A stretch of DNA of 64,000 nucleotides from Dryas octopetala (GCA_963921425.1 OY992834.1:10027271-10091270); one strand, 5' to 3'; counted from the first letter of the stretch, positions 23,407-35,779 are shown. Translations and numbers: made by a program. Notes: generated by a model not told the origin, from the sequence alone.

Positions 23407-23873
23407 TGCATACAATTAGCAATTTATAGTATATATATAAGCGTTATATAATTAACCAATTAGTAGAATAATAAGAAGTTAACCACTCTGTAAACTATTA
23501 GATGGTTTATTCAACCTTCTATCCCACTTAAACTACTTGACCAAACTCAATAAAAAATAAAAATAAAAATTTCTCATTCAGAAATCAAACCAAGAAAACT
23601 CCATAAAACTAATCAATAACTCGATTTGCAAATCAAATGTCTATTTAAAAAGCTTGAAAACCCTAATTATTTACAAAACAAACAAAAAACTTGAAGCATA
23701 CTCTTTGGAGCCCTTCGTTGGCATAAAAAATTATTATATGCACGTGACAGTCACATGTTAAAAAAATGTTATATATGAAAATTACATATGTAGGACTCAC
23801 ATGAATATTGTTAAAAAAATGTCACATATGAACCTCGCCTAAAAAAAACCCCTCGTACTTGCACCCTATTCCC

Positions 23874-25319
23874 TTAATATGCTACCATCCAATGTTGTTG
23901 TTGTTGATCCTTAACGCCACCACATTCACCCCCACCATTAGCACTATCATGATCCTTCTCAGTAGTCTCATCAGCTTCTTTTGCACCATTACTCTCCTTC
24001 TTCTTCCTCTCAGCTCTCTCAGCTATAACAAGAGCCAAGTGAATCTTTTCCTTGTCATTCCTGAACCACCAAACTTGGATCACATCATGTTCAACCAGTT
24101 TGTTCTCCTGAACAATCTCACTCCATGTAGTTTTCAACACATAGTTATACTTTTTGTCTGACAGGTTCCATCGTCCCAGTGATACCTTTTTTATTTCGAG
24201 CCTCGGATCGATCAATGTAAGCTCTGTCAGGGTGTCATTTCTCTTGAGATCTGCTATCTCTTTAGCTTTCAGGAAATTTTCCGAACTGATTTGGGCTGGA
24301 GGCATTGTCAACCTGTTTTGGCTCTTCAATATGTCACTGTTGTACAACTTCTTGTCAAACACCATTTCCAAGGTTTCTAGCCTTATCCCACCTAAACTTC
24401 TGATCTTGTCCATGTGTTCTTTAGGCAACGTTGTTGGCAAATTAAGATTAATCATAGTCCTATTTCTTCTGGGTAAGTTCTTGGTCTTGTTCTTGATCTG
24501 TTTCTTGGGAGCCCCATCTTTATGATCACGATCATAGTCCAGTTTTCTTTTCAATTTCAAACCATTAATACTAGCACTACTCCTTGTATGTGCTTCACCA
24601 TGACCATCAGTAGTTGCAGCAGAGTTGAATTTTGTTGACTTTTGTTCACTAGATGATGATGAAGACCTTGTTGGTTCCATACCAATCTGGTGGTACTTGA
24701 TCTGTTGCTTATAACTGAGTACTGGGTATGCCTCATGATGATGATGAGCAGCCACACAGAAACACATTCCTAATTTCACAAAGTCTGCAGGGGCTGAATT
24801 CGAATTAGCAGCACCACCTTTTGATGTTGATGAGGGTCCATGCATATGATCCTTCATGCTCATCAACTCCTCCTCCCTAGCTTTCTTGGTGAACATGATC
24901 ATCTTCTTCTTCTCGAGATCATCTACCCCATCATCATATTTTCTTTCGAAACCATTATGTGCTTCGAATTCATCATGATCAGCAGCAGAACAGTCATGAG
25001 GGGCTGAATTAGCAGGACTTTTTTCAGTGGCCTTGTTGTTGTTGTTGTTGTTGTTGATCATGATCTTATTCTTGGCCTCTTTGATCAGCTTCTCTTGCTC
25101 GAATTTTCGGCTAGCAACATCACAAACCTCTACCAAAATATCAAGACGCGACAACCCATCAAAATTTCTCCCCTTGAAATCTTCCACATTCAGAAACTCC
25201 ATCCCCACCTCCTCTTTTTCTTCAATTTTGTTCTTGCTCATCATCTCTGCTCCTCTACTAGTCCTACTCCTTCTTCGACTCCAATGACTGAAGCAACCCA
25301 ATGAAGTACTCATTAACAT
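23874..25319 (-). CDS. B3 domain-containing protein (DUF313 type)
   Basis: Intronless, 481 residues, presumably a nuclear DNA-binding protein. The C-terminal B3 region spans roughly residues 293-433. It opens LPTTLPKEHMDKI and includes NRLTMPPAQI, LTLIDPRLEIKKVSLGRW and LVEHDVIQVWWFRND, the pattern of the plant DUF313 group (At1g05920/At2g31720-like). The N-terminal half is low-complexity and charged, with a poly-Asn tract at about residues 87-93 encoded by an AAC microsatellite. DVASRKFEQEKL (about 67-78) resembles a helix found at the start of many DUF313 proteins. A QQQQ run lies near the C-terminus. An alternative start at Met26/27 (EMMSKNKIEEK) would remove a basic leader; the longer reading is chosen only because it is open. 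Biological role unknown. Confidence 0.85.
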   Translation of the reverse strand: MLMSTSLGCFSHWSRRRSRTSRGAEMMSKNKIEEKEEVGMEFLNVEDFKGRNFDGLSRLDILVEVCDVASRKFEQEKLIKEAKNKIMINNNNNNNKATEKSPANSAPHDCSAADHDEFEAHNGFERKYDDGVDDLEKKKMIMFTKKAREEELMSMKDHMHGPSSTSKGGAANSNSAPADFVKLGMCFCVAAHHHHEAYPVLSYKQQIKYHQIGMEPTRSSSSSSEQKSTKFNSAATTDGHGEAHTRSSASINGLKLKRKLDYDRDHKDGAPKKQIKNKTKNLPRRNRTMINLNLPTTLPKEHMDKIRSLGGIRLETLEMVFDKKLYNSDILKSQNRLTMPPAQISSENFLKAKEIADLKRNDTLTELTLIDPRLEIKKVSLGRWNLSDKKYNYVLKTTWSEIVQENKLVEHDVIQVWWFRNDKEKIHLALVIAERAERKKKESNGAKEADETTEKDHDSANGGGECGGVKDQQQQHWMVAY

Positions 25320-27430
25320 AACAATATAACTGAGAAGGCTAGGGCTGCTAATATATAGTGATATATTACAAGTACCATTCCTTGTCTGATCAGAAATAGG
25401 AAAGGTTTTGTACCAAAATGAAATAGGAAAGTTTGGGCTAGATTTGAAGCTAGTGTCAGCCCTTGGATCAACAACTAAGATTTGTTTTTTATTAATCCGT
25501 TGGAACCATGTGAACCAAAAAAACCAAAAATAAATTATGGAAAGCCTGAGTTAACCATATTGTAACAAATTAAGAAAAAGGAAACTTTAATTAATTGTTC
25601 CTCAAGTAATCTTTATATGTAATTTGAAATAAAGGCACTCTTAAATTGAGTACCCCCAAAGTCCCTAAATTTCGGTGATGCTTTCAAGCCAGATTTTACA
25701 ATATCTTTAAAGATATCTATATAGTATCTATATACAGGGGAAATAGAAAGTTAAACATCAGACCATAAACAAAAAATAAAGTTAAACCTAAATATTAATG
25801 TCTCCGAGTTCAGGTGATTTGTTGGAATTTAAGACATTAATTGGGCCAACCCACAAAGAACCGGCCTTATGTTGGTACCAACCCGGGCTTGGTTTGTCTC
25901 TGAACTCAACTCGCAACTCCCAAGCAATAAATTGGGTTTGATAATTTCATACAACTATACAAGTAATCCGATCCCCTTCATACATACATATATATTATAT
26001 AAAAGAAATTTAATTAATAACTATATACAAAAAATCAGATAAAACAAAAAATTACAAAGAAAAAAAAAAGTAAATTAGCAAAAGCCACAAAAAATTGTAA
26101 GTTTCACTTATGAACCCATATAAAAAATCTATTTATTCTTAAAAATAAATAGATTAGAAGTTTGAGTTTATGACTAAAAAAAAGTTGTATGTTGTGGCTT
26201 ATTAATAAAGAACTAAAAAAAAAAAATCACACAAACATAAGCCCCCACAAAGGCTGATACAATTTCCTAAATTAACTGTTAAAATTTGCTTACATAAATT
26301 AAAACTCTCTGCAGACTTCACAATGATTAAAAAAAAGTCACTATTGAAATATGTTTTCTATCCAGTTCTTAGTCAAGTGTTCAAACACTCGCATGATGTT
26401 ATTAAAGTACTGATTGACAATTACTATTATATTTTTTGAATTTCAAAATTGTTTTTTCTTTGAATTTATGTATATTAATTTCTTGATTAGTGTATTAGCA
26501 TTTTACAAGTAATATATAATAAAAATTTATTTACATACTATTATTTTGAGAACACTGACATTGAGCGTCTAAATGCTAGATGCTTAAAATAGACCAAGTT
26601 GAACTTTTATTAAAGAGCTGGATTGTTTTGTGCATGGTTTCTCTCATTTGGACTTGTCTATCATTGTCCATACAGTTAGTATTATTTCTATGTTGGAGAA
26701 AGTGACTTTGAACTAGAGCCAAGTTTTTTTTTTTTTTTTCTTTAAATAGATTATTGCTAAGTTAGTAATCTCACATAAACTTTGTAAGGAGTCATCGATT
26801 GGTATAGAAAGAATTTGACACCACATACTAATGTCAAAGCCTTTTGATAAAACTTGGTATAAATTGATATTGTCAGTGGCCACATTGAGGAGAATACCGA
26901 CATATGGTATTTGTATGAGTCTTGAAGGTGCATGAGAGAACCGACATGATTGGATTGAATCAGGACCCTATTTGACAGTTAAAATTTAGGGACCGGCCAG
27001 TCCTTGGCCTACTCAAAACGCCAGCCAGGAGGCTGGTGACCATGTCTATGGGCAGCTCAAAGTTTCTTAAATATTTATTCTTTTTGGTAATTTTGTAAAA
27101 GCCTAAATTTGTGATTATAACTTTCATTAAAAGGAAGATGGGTGAATAAGAGGGGAAGAGATTTTCTAAAAAAATAAAAATAAAAATAAAATTTAGGACA
27201 TTTATTGACTAAATATGTTATCAAAGTTTCTTTACTAAATGACATCCTTGTTGCTTGGCTTTCAAGGTTTCAGTCTCCAAGTTGAAACCCTCTTCATAAT
27301 GCTATCACTTTTATCATTGAGAAAACCAGCTTAGAATTGACTATAGTATCTAATAATGTATGGAGAAAAAGCCTTTCAAGAAGCTTACTTTCCAGTAGCA
27401 TTAACATAACCCAGATGCAGGACTCGTTGA
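25320..27430. other. Intergenic region, B3 gene to response-regulator gene
   Basis: About 2.1 kb of very AT-rich DNA with A or T runs near 26065, 26215 and 26725. It contains the promoter of the minus-strand B3 gene and the 3' flank of the response regulator. No ORF with family resemblance and no clear element ends. Confidence 0.6.
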
Positions 27431-29874
27431 CTACCAGAAATCATCAAAATCCTCATCATGGAACAGTTGAATCGAACCTTTTCCAATGTCAAATAATTCC
27501 TCATTCTCTCCTCTTTCAAACCTAATAGTGTCATGTTCTTCTTGCTCCACTGGTTGTGCTGGTGGAATTTGCAATGGGGGTGACAGCTGAATGTTTGGTT
27601 GAAATTGGTCTTCAACCCCAAAAATGGCATGCTCTTCTTGCTCATATGCTGCTGCTGCTGGTGGTGGTGAAGGCATTTGCAATGGTGGTGACAGCAGACC
27701 ATGTGGTTGAAGTTGGTCTTCAGCCCCAAAAGTGTCATGTTCCTCTTGCCCATGTGATGGTGGTGACAGCACAACATGTGGTTGAAATTGCTGCTGCTCT
27801 TCTTGTAGCTGCTCCTCTCCATGTGGTTGAAATTGCTGCTGCTGTTCTTCTTGTTGTATAGAATCATTCAGCAATATTGGGCAATCTCTTACATCTTTAT
27901 GACCGTAATCATCCACACCAGAGAAGTTGTTCTCATCAAACATTCCTTCCCCATTAAAGCTTTCCATCTGTCCCAAGCCACCCAATTCCATGTTGCTGGT
28001 GATCCCACTTCCAATGTGATTAGACTTATGGTAAGTGTAATCTAGCTTGTTGCTTATAGTTTGTTGCCCATATTCAAAATTTGATGCATCATTAAAAACA
28101 GAACCAAAGTTTTGAAAATGGTTTCTGAATTCTGGTTGATATGCCGTGGATGTGGAGTACAAGTTAGGGAATTGGGAAAACCCTCCTTCAAAATTAAATG
28201 TTGGTGAAGAATCGTATGATGGAAAACTTGATTCATTGGGATATCTGATCATGGCCCTCTGGATTGCTTCTTGTTCCTTCTTCAAGGAGAGGCGATATTT
28301 CTGCAAGAATAAACATTTATGATCTAAGTCTCCACACCAAGTTGCAGAAATCACTGCATTTATGTAATACATTTTGCTTAAAGATTTAAATATTGCTGTT
28401 TCTTGTTATATAGAGTTGCAAATCCTGCATTAAAGGGTTCTTAAAGATTCCCTAGTGGTATCTATCCAACAAAACAAACCTGTAAATGGCTTGAAATATT
28501 TTCTTTCCTCAGTCCAGGGACATTCATGTGCTGAAGTATTTTCTTTGGATGAGCACCTAAAGCAAGAAAGAAATTAGCTACAATAGTTCCAATGGCACCA
28601 AGTAAAATAAAAATTCATCCTCAAACACAAATCAAGAGATTCTTACTTTCAACCCCTAGCATTCTGACAGCTTGCAAGAATCTTTTATGTAACTCATTAG
28701 TCCAAATTAGCTTTGGCCTCTTTAGGGATGTTGAACCAGTGTAAGATCTCTCCTCATCTTTGTCTGCCCCTTCTGGATTTTTTCTTTTCGCCATTTCGTG
28801 ACTCTTCTGCTCTTTCTGCATAAATGATTCAATTTCTAACCCTTCATTTAATGTATTCTCCTGCTGTGATTCACCATGAACACTGCTTTCCTCTTCAATG
28901 TCTATCACTACATCTCTGTTGTTTGTGAATGCAAATTGCCATAGGTTTTTCAGACCATCCATTGTCACTGGTTTAAGAATATAATACACAGCCCCTTTAA
29001 ACAGCCCACCTAGCATGGCCTTCTCATCATCCTCATCAGACATAACTGCATAAAATCAAGTCCAGAAAACATATGCCAACAGAGAGGTAAATGCAAAGTA
29101 ATAGCAACAGTGGTGTCCTTGAGAGTGAGGACTTACTAACAACGGGTAATTTGGAAATTGCTTTCATTTTCTCTAGGAGCTCATATTTGTCCATGTCAGG
29201 TAAGTAAACCTCTGTCAGCACAAGCTGAAGCTCGTCTTCCTTCTCCCGGGCGATGGATAATGCATCAGAGGCTCTTTTAGCTGTCAAAACTGCTTGTACG
29301 AGTAACGTAGGAAATTGTTAGGAAGGGATTCTAGTGGCATGTAGATAACAAACAGTTGGAGAGGAAAATAAATTTTTGTGAGTCATAGCATATGTGGTAA
29401 ATGATTGTGATTTCCTTGGCAACCAAAGTAAGCATATTAGTCCTGAAGGAAATTAGAACTACATGGTTAACCGCTCAATTGAAATATGTGATCTTTACTG
29501 AAAGAGTGTGTTGTTATGCATCACAGTCACTCTGATATGTTTCTAAGAGAATGTAGAAATGGCCATGGACCAACCAAAAACAAACAATACCAGAAAATGT
29601 TATCCAAAAAAGAAATGATGGGTTTTGACTGCATTTGCAGGAAAAACAATGAAGATTCTATAATGTATGCTAAAAACCAACAAAAAGAAAATGGAAAATG
29701 TTTGATTCCTATGTAGTATCTCTGTTAGTTACCTTTATACCCCAAGTTCCTGAGCATTCTTGATAGTATTGATAGGCATGCTGAATCACCATCAACAACC
29801 AAAACACTGACACCTTCAGGTATTGGACTATAATTCTTCACAGATTCAACTGAGGTGGCCTCTTCATCATACAT
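27431..29874 (-). CDS. Type-B ARR-like GARP factor with pseudo-receiver
   Basis: Nuclear transcription factor of the type-B response-regulator family. Exons 29874-29733, 29289-29137, 29045-28647, 28556-28480 and 28300-27431 encode 546 residues. The receiver covers about residues 22-140. The first acidic residue (Asp28) and Lys123 in YILKP are kept, but the second acidic residue is Gly29 (VVDGD) and the phospho-accepting Asp is Glu74 (LVLTEVYLPDMD, where canonical ARRs have a VISDV-like sequence). Ser101 is kept. The GARP/Myb-like domain is at 207-265, with LHKRFLQAV, NVPGLRKENISSHLQKYRLS. The tail (about 258-546) is Gln/Pro-rich with three diverged ~35-residue repeats around QEEHDTFG..LSPP, consistent with an activation domain. 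Asp-to-Glu suggests phosphorelay-independent, possibly constitutive, activity; this is inference. The gene is otherwise intact. Confidence 0.9.
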
Positions 29875-31284
29875 GGCTTCATGCAGTGGCTATATATTCT
29901 TTAAAAAGGAGAAGCAAAAGAGAAAGAAAAAGAAAGTATTGTTCTGCACTTGTTTTACAATTTGGATTTTGATCACAGAGAAAATGTATTAGAGCTATTC
30001 AAATATTTTTCTCAGATAAGTAGCTTTGCACACCAACAAATTAGGTAAATTAGCAATAGATTTGAGCATCCATAGCTTTTCAAATATTTTGAAGAAGTTG
30101 GGGGACCACTTTATTTAGAGAATGTAGCCCCAACTATTACTATAAAAGGTCAAAAACATATTTAGCATGACAATTATCCTCAGGAACAACTGCCATTTAT
30201 AGGATAAGGTCAAAGTTGCAAACGAATTTCCATGTGCAGAATGTTGTAAAATGTATTACATACAATGTGTGCTTCAATGCCTTGGGTTAATTTCCTTTTA
30301 AGGATTTGTTTGACTTCGACCAATATACCCAATCAGTCAAACAAAAAATTATTGAATATAACCGATATACCGCCACGTGATATAACCAATCCAACGTATA
30401 AGGGTATTATTGAAGCAATTCTAGCGAAATATATCGGGCTCTCACATGCAATTCAAAAAAATTATGCCGAAGAGGAATTCTCTTATAAACATGAGACTTG
30501 TGAACATACACAAGTATGAGAGATGTGAGCATACATAAACATAAAAAATGTGAATCATTAAATTGCAAAATTTTAATAAAGATAAATAAGTGTTTTATAA
30601 TTCAATAACTCACTTTTTTCTCGTTTACGTCTATTACACCACGTGTGAGATCTACAATTTATCAAATGTGGCGGAATCCGCAAGTCATAAGTGCAGGATC
30701 CGCACCAAAATTGCATGCGGATCCTACAACTGAAGTTTAGCCATCAAACTACATGTCGTTTTTTTGGCAATGAAACTATATGTCATTTGATATTTAAATA
30801 AGGACCAAACTCATTGTTTCCTTCTATAAAAAATGGGCTACATTAGATGCCAATAGGATCTTGGAATTTAGTTCGATAATAAACCATTAAGTGTTTGGCA
30901 ACGCAATAAGTCAATAACAAAGAGATAGACTTTACAAAATTCAAAAGAAACACAACCAGAAATCTTGCTTCACTCAAGGAAAATGCAAAACCCCAACCTA
31001 TGTAAACCTAACATTTAATTACAAAAAATACACATCGGGCTAAGGTCAGTGTACGGAAAAATTATTGTATGTGACGGTCTTATATGACTTCCTTCTCACA
31101 ACAAGTATGTGAGACCTATTTTTTATATGATGAGACCCACATGCAAATCAGAAGGTCATATGTGACCGTCACATACAAAAATTCTTCTAGTATTAAGGGG
31201 TAGAAAGAGACTAACTTTACATCTTGAATTAATTTCCCTAAAAAGCAGCAGCAAGGGGCCCCAACCCTGAACACGCCTTAGGTC
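29875..31284. other. Intergenic region, response-regulator promoter to GEN1 3' end
   Basis: The first few hundred bp are the likely promoter and leader of the minus-strand response regulator. A foldback repeat lies at about 31055-31186. No gene recognised. Confidence 0.6.
31055..31186. repeat. Foldback repeat, MITE-like
   Basis: The left arm (about 31055-31092, core gtatgtgacggtc) and right arm (about 31151-31186, core gaccgtcacatac) are imperfect inverted copies of over 30 bp around a 58-nt loop. Similar motifs occur near 23740 and 23815. Target duplication not resolved. Confidence 0.65.
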
Positions 31285-34200
31285 TTAGCCAAACAAAAGT
31301 TTGCGTCTTGCAGACTTGGAGAAATTTGAACTTGATGGTTTTCTCTTTTCTTCTTTAGTTTCAGCGCTCTGACCATCAGTATTCTGGGTTAGATCTTCTC
31401 CAGGTTCTGTCTGGTGTTGTTTTTTGGAAGAACGGTAGAATTCTGTGATACTTAGCTGGACACCTCTTGATCCTGGTGGTGTTTCTGGCTTTTCAGAGGT
31501 AGTTTTTCTTCTTTTCAATTCTTTTAGTTCCTGCAAGTTTTAAGCACAAAAGCTTCTAAGATTGTCCTTCATTTATAGGTACACAATCATCATGTAATGT
31601 CCTTCATTTTAACTACAGAATAACTTAAAAGTCCACATTTATATCATACAAGATAAATTTACCATATAAGCAAGACAAAACCTGGATAAGCGAGACAGAA
31701 GAGGAAACAAAAACAAAAGGCGCATTGAAAAAGAAGGGAAAGAAACTACACCTTCTCCTGCAAAAATCTGTCAACTTCCTCTGGAAAAGCAGCCTGGACA
31801 AGGTCCATATTTTCATCGGTCAACAAAAAGCAGGACCCATTCTTGGTATGAATCTTAGGAACATCAGACTCATCGAATTGATTAACGGACTCATCAACTT
31901 CTATAACATCATCTTGTTGCATATCTGACTCCTCCGGAGGGATTGTGTAAGTGACACAACTCATCGTAGATACAGCTTTTCTCCACTTGACCACATAAAA
32001 CTGATGCCCATATCGTATTTTCAAGCGGTCTATGGAAATGAACTCATACTGCCCATATAGCAAACTTTTTACAGGATTTTTAGCCATTTCCCTCAAAAAA
32101 ATGGTTGACAGCATAGGTAGCATCCTCTGGCGAATATAAGATGGCTGCCACAGCTGGTGAAAACCCAAGAAATCAACCAGCATTTCAGTTTTTGGACTTA
32201 CCCATGATATGCAAGGGCCATCGTTTGCTGTGCAAAAATTTTAAAGCATGATTATACACAGAGATTGGCCAGATATATTCACATAAATGCATATCTAACC
32301 TATAAGAAAGGCTAAATGAACATAGGATGGGCAAGGGATAGCCCAACCGTCACTCATTTTCCCCCAAACACCGAAATAATAGATAAAGAAAGAGACAACC
32401 TTATATAAAAATACGTAAATAAATGGTCCAACAACAGAAGAAAAATAAATTATGAAATTTTTGCAAATAACCCTTATCCTTATCCTTATCCTTATCCAGA
32501 CAACAACAACGAAAATAAAAGAAAAAATAAATAAAAGAACCAAACATTAGCCAAAGCATAAGTTTAAAATTGCAGCACAAAGCTTTAGTAATGCCCTAAA
32601 CTCTAAAGGAGGTAACAAAGTCACACTTAAAGGCTTAAAGCAAAGTTAGAGAGGGAGAGAGAGAAAGAGATGATTTTCTTAAGTCATATTCAGTCCATGC
32701 TAATGGAAAAAGTTTTACCAATTATTAGTTATAGAAAGATTGTCACATACCAGTGAAGTAACCATGGTTGTTGCACAGATACATTTTAATAATCTCATCA
32801 TTAGGAAAATTTGGCTCCAGTGCAATCTTGTTGATAACTTTCAATCGCCAATTCTCTTGCTTCCTCTGCTCCTTTTCTTTACGATCCTACCATTACCATT
32901 AAAATGCTTCTACTTAAAGATGGGATAAAGAGCGCATTGCTGAAAATGTAAGTAACAGACACTATTTGAATTTGACTTATGGCAATATGTTGATAAGACA
33001 TAACATACTATAAAGGATAATATATTCATGGTATTGCCCAAGTATCAGTAGGGAAAAAAAATGTACCATATCACAGGAAGAACAACTGCATTTGAACCCC
33101 TCTGACTTTTTCATGCAACCCTCACCTGTGGTGGTACTACAATATTCACAGGAAGAATTAAAATGAGCTCTTTTGCTGCCAGGATGCCCACAGAAGGAAC
33201 AATGAGAAGTTTTTGTCTTTATTGAGCTCTCATCTGAACTGGGTACAATATCATCCACAGATTTGATACCACCTTGAAACAGAGAAGAATCACCATTGCC
33301 TATCTCGTGTAACCTGCATTAGATTATCAATAAAATCAACTTTTACAAGAACAGAAAACAAAAAACAACATATTTGAAATCATTTAGAATAGTACCTATT
33401 CAAGATCTCATCTTCACTAAAAGTTTGAACAAAATGAAGAGCTGTATCAAGCCCAATGCCTTGCACCCCATTTAAATCATAATCATTTCCAACCAAAAGA
33501 GAGATGGCAATCAAGTGTTTCCTCTTCAAACCAAGACCAGCTTCGATATCTGACATATGGTAACATTCAAATGGTTCCTGCACAGAATGAGATTCTCAGA
33601 GTGGCCCCAAAAGATGGTAAGGCAACAGAACTGTCAAGAGAAGAGATATGAATTCAAAAGAATAAAAAGTCAATATGAAAAAGCAGAATCAATTGCTCAA
33701 GCAGGGCATAATTAAGCTTACTAAAACGCTAATACTTACTTTGGAATTAGATCGGAAGCTTTTTATCACACATTTAGCCCCAAAGAGGAACGCATCACTG
33801 TCAGATGTGATGCAAGCATCTACATGACCTTCGCTATCTAACTGGGCACATAGTGCTTCAGCCTCTCCTTTTGCTTTTACAACAGGCATCCCAAGTAGTT
33901 CAAGTAGTTCCTATTAAAACAACTTTAGTAATTAACTGATAAGCATTCCAAATGCATCACCGACAAACCAAAACTATCTATTTTTCACAAAGAAATAATA
34001 CAGATCCTAAAAGAGTCAAAACTGACAATAAATTTCAGCCAGATGAAACTATGTTGCAAAAAAAAAAATTACGAAAGCGTGGATACTTGGTCTGCTATTA
34101 AATCATGGTTGAAAGAAAGGACCGAAATTTGGTACAAACAATCTCATTTTTACAGGGCTAGTCTAGCCCACAAGTGCAGAAAAAAATGACAAATGGCATT

Positions 34201-35524
34201 CGCTATTCTCTACACGTACATGACTTGAACTCTAACAGAAAACTGAAGAAACATTTTATCACAAAGTATTTTCCTCGCTTCCAAGTTACAATTCATAAAA
34301 TGATAATGCTACTCCATATAATCATCATGAGAGAAGACTATTTGAAAATTGAAGAACTAAAATCTTAAATATTGAATGATTCAAGCCGGGGAATTAAGAA
34401 AACAATAAAATTCAAACTTTATGGTAAATCTAGAGGTTTTTCTTGACATTAACAAGAACTTTCAACGCAACCAAAAGAAGAGTTTGCACCAAAAGTTCCA
34501 AAACAGTACTGCTCAATGCAAAAATTCAAACCACATAAATTAAATTGATAACAAAACCTGAAAACCATAATATCAGATACAACTCACCACACATTCTCGT
34601 ATATACTTTGTAAATGTTCTGTTCCTCTCAGCTGAAACACCATCTTCAGCCACAGGTAAACCTGATGAATCAATACCAGAATTACGAAAGAACCTTGCAA
34701 CCCTCGCCTGCGACTTTAGAGGCGATGGACTCCCATCAACTACAAAGACTGGAAATGCTCCAAACTGCATAAACACTGAACAATTATAAAACTCACTCTC
34801 AATTCAAAGCCTGTAATTTATCTAAGCTAAGAAAAGAAAACAGCATTATTTAAAGCGAAAGAAAAAAATAGTGATCTTAAGACAAAAATATGGCCAAGAT
34901 AAACTTTAAAGTTAAAAGACTGTAATCCTAAGATTGATTGGCCATATTACATAAGAATCTACATGCAATTTATGCATTCAACATAGACTTCTCACTCATA
35001 TAGCAATATAGCATGCACTCAACTGCAACTCAGAGTCTCAGAACACCATTCAGTTTCAGTTGATAAATGGTTCCATAAATCATTAAACCATCACAAAAAC
35101 TCGATCCATTCCCATTAGTTTTCCTTTCCTTCCACTCAGACATACCCTTATATATATAAAAATAAAAACAAAATAAAATAAAATCCCAATGTCAAACCCA
35201 TTAATATTTACAAAAACCCAAAATGTGTGACTGATAAGCCACAATACCAAACTTTGTTTCTCTTCGATTTTCTCATCTTTACTCGGAAAGCAAGCAGAAA
35301 ACACTTACACACACACACAAAGACTGTACCTTGGAGAAGAGACTAATGGTACGGAAGAAGGTGAGCCTGAGGTGGGGGCCTCGTGCACGGGTCTTGATAG
35401 CAGTTTCGTGCTGTACGATCCAAAAGGAGAGGTCCACAGCGACCCGTTTGTTCCTCAAGAAATCAAAACCCTCGAGTCGGGCATAGGGTTTAAGCAAGTC
35501 CCAGAATTTACCTGCCACCCCCAT
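31285..35524 (-). CDS. GEN1: Holliday-junction resolvase, flap endonuclease GEN-like 1
   Basis: Rad2/XPG-family structure-specific nuclease that cuts Holliday junctions and flaps in the nucleus. Exons: 35524-35330, 34764-34588, 33910-33740, 33577-33396, 33313-33067, 32886-32751, 32227-31752 and 31530-31285; 609 residues, similar to Arabidopsis GEN1. XPG-N begins MGVAGKFWDLL with Asp31 (AVDLSFW) and Asp75 (FVVDG). XPG-I has GEAEALCAQ (Glu140, Glu142) and ITSDSDAFLFG (Asp161, Asp163). The helix-hairpin-helix region includes LLVGNDYD (Asp213) and GVQGIG. Thus the carboxylates expected for two-metal catalysis are present. A Cys-rich insert (HCSFCGH...CEYC...CSCSSC) follows, then a chromodomain-like stretch near YEFISIDRLKIRYGHQFYVVKW, and a tail with VQLSITEFYRS, a PIP-box-like motif, ending SARRKLLFG. 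Paralogue SEND1/GEN2 is the alternative; motif detail favours GEN1. Confidence 0.95.
32471..32498. repeat. Hexamer repeat in a GEN1 intron
   Basis: About four copies of ccttat lie in tandem in the intron between GEN1 exons 6 and 7. They resemble but do not match the plant telomere unit (CCCTAAA), so I read this as a short minisatellite. Confidence 0.7.
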
Positions 35525-35779
35525 TGCGTTTGGGATTTGCGGATATGGGTCTGAGAGAAGTAGAGCGTAGAGAAGGCTTAGGCATTCATCATGGTACTGA
35601 GTAACTGAGAAGAAGAAGAAGAAGAAGAAGATTAAAGAAGAAGGAGAATAAGAAGAGGTTGTACGGATCGGCGTCGTTCCGTTGGGACGCGGGGATACTC
35701 TCCTCAATCTTCGGTGTTGTCGTTTGATTGTGAACGACGTTTCTTTTGATGTCACTGATTTCTTGAGGAACAAACGGGT
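35442..35779. repeat. 24-bp inverted repeat across GEN1 exon 1 and leader
   Basis: A 24-nt stretch of GEN1 exon 1 (35442-35465, encoding DFLRNKRV on the minus strand) occurs again in perfect inverted orientation at 35756-35779, upstream of the start codon. If the transcript begins beyond 35779, the leader could pair with the coding sequence. A GAA microsatellite (about 35610-35632) lies between the arms. Confidence 0.85.

Larger units (their letters stand above)
22634..23873. other. Intergenic region upstream of PFC1
   Basis: Contains a retroposed insertion at 22702-22815, an A run near 22916, a run of 15 C at 23392-23406, and AT-rich DNA. Around 23725-23835 are diverged TGACAGTCACATG-like inverted motifs. 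No gene seen. Confidence 0.65.

Noticed and set aside
32471-32498. Possible interstitial telomere repeat
   Set aside because: The unit is ccttat, not the plant telomere heptamer, and there are only about four copies.
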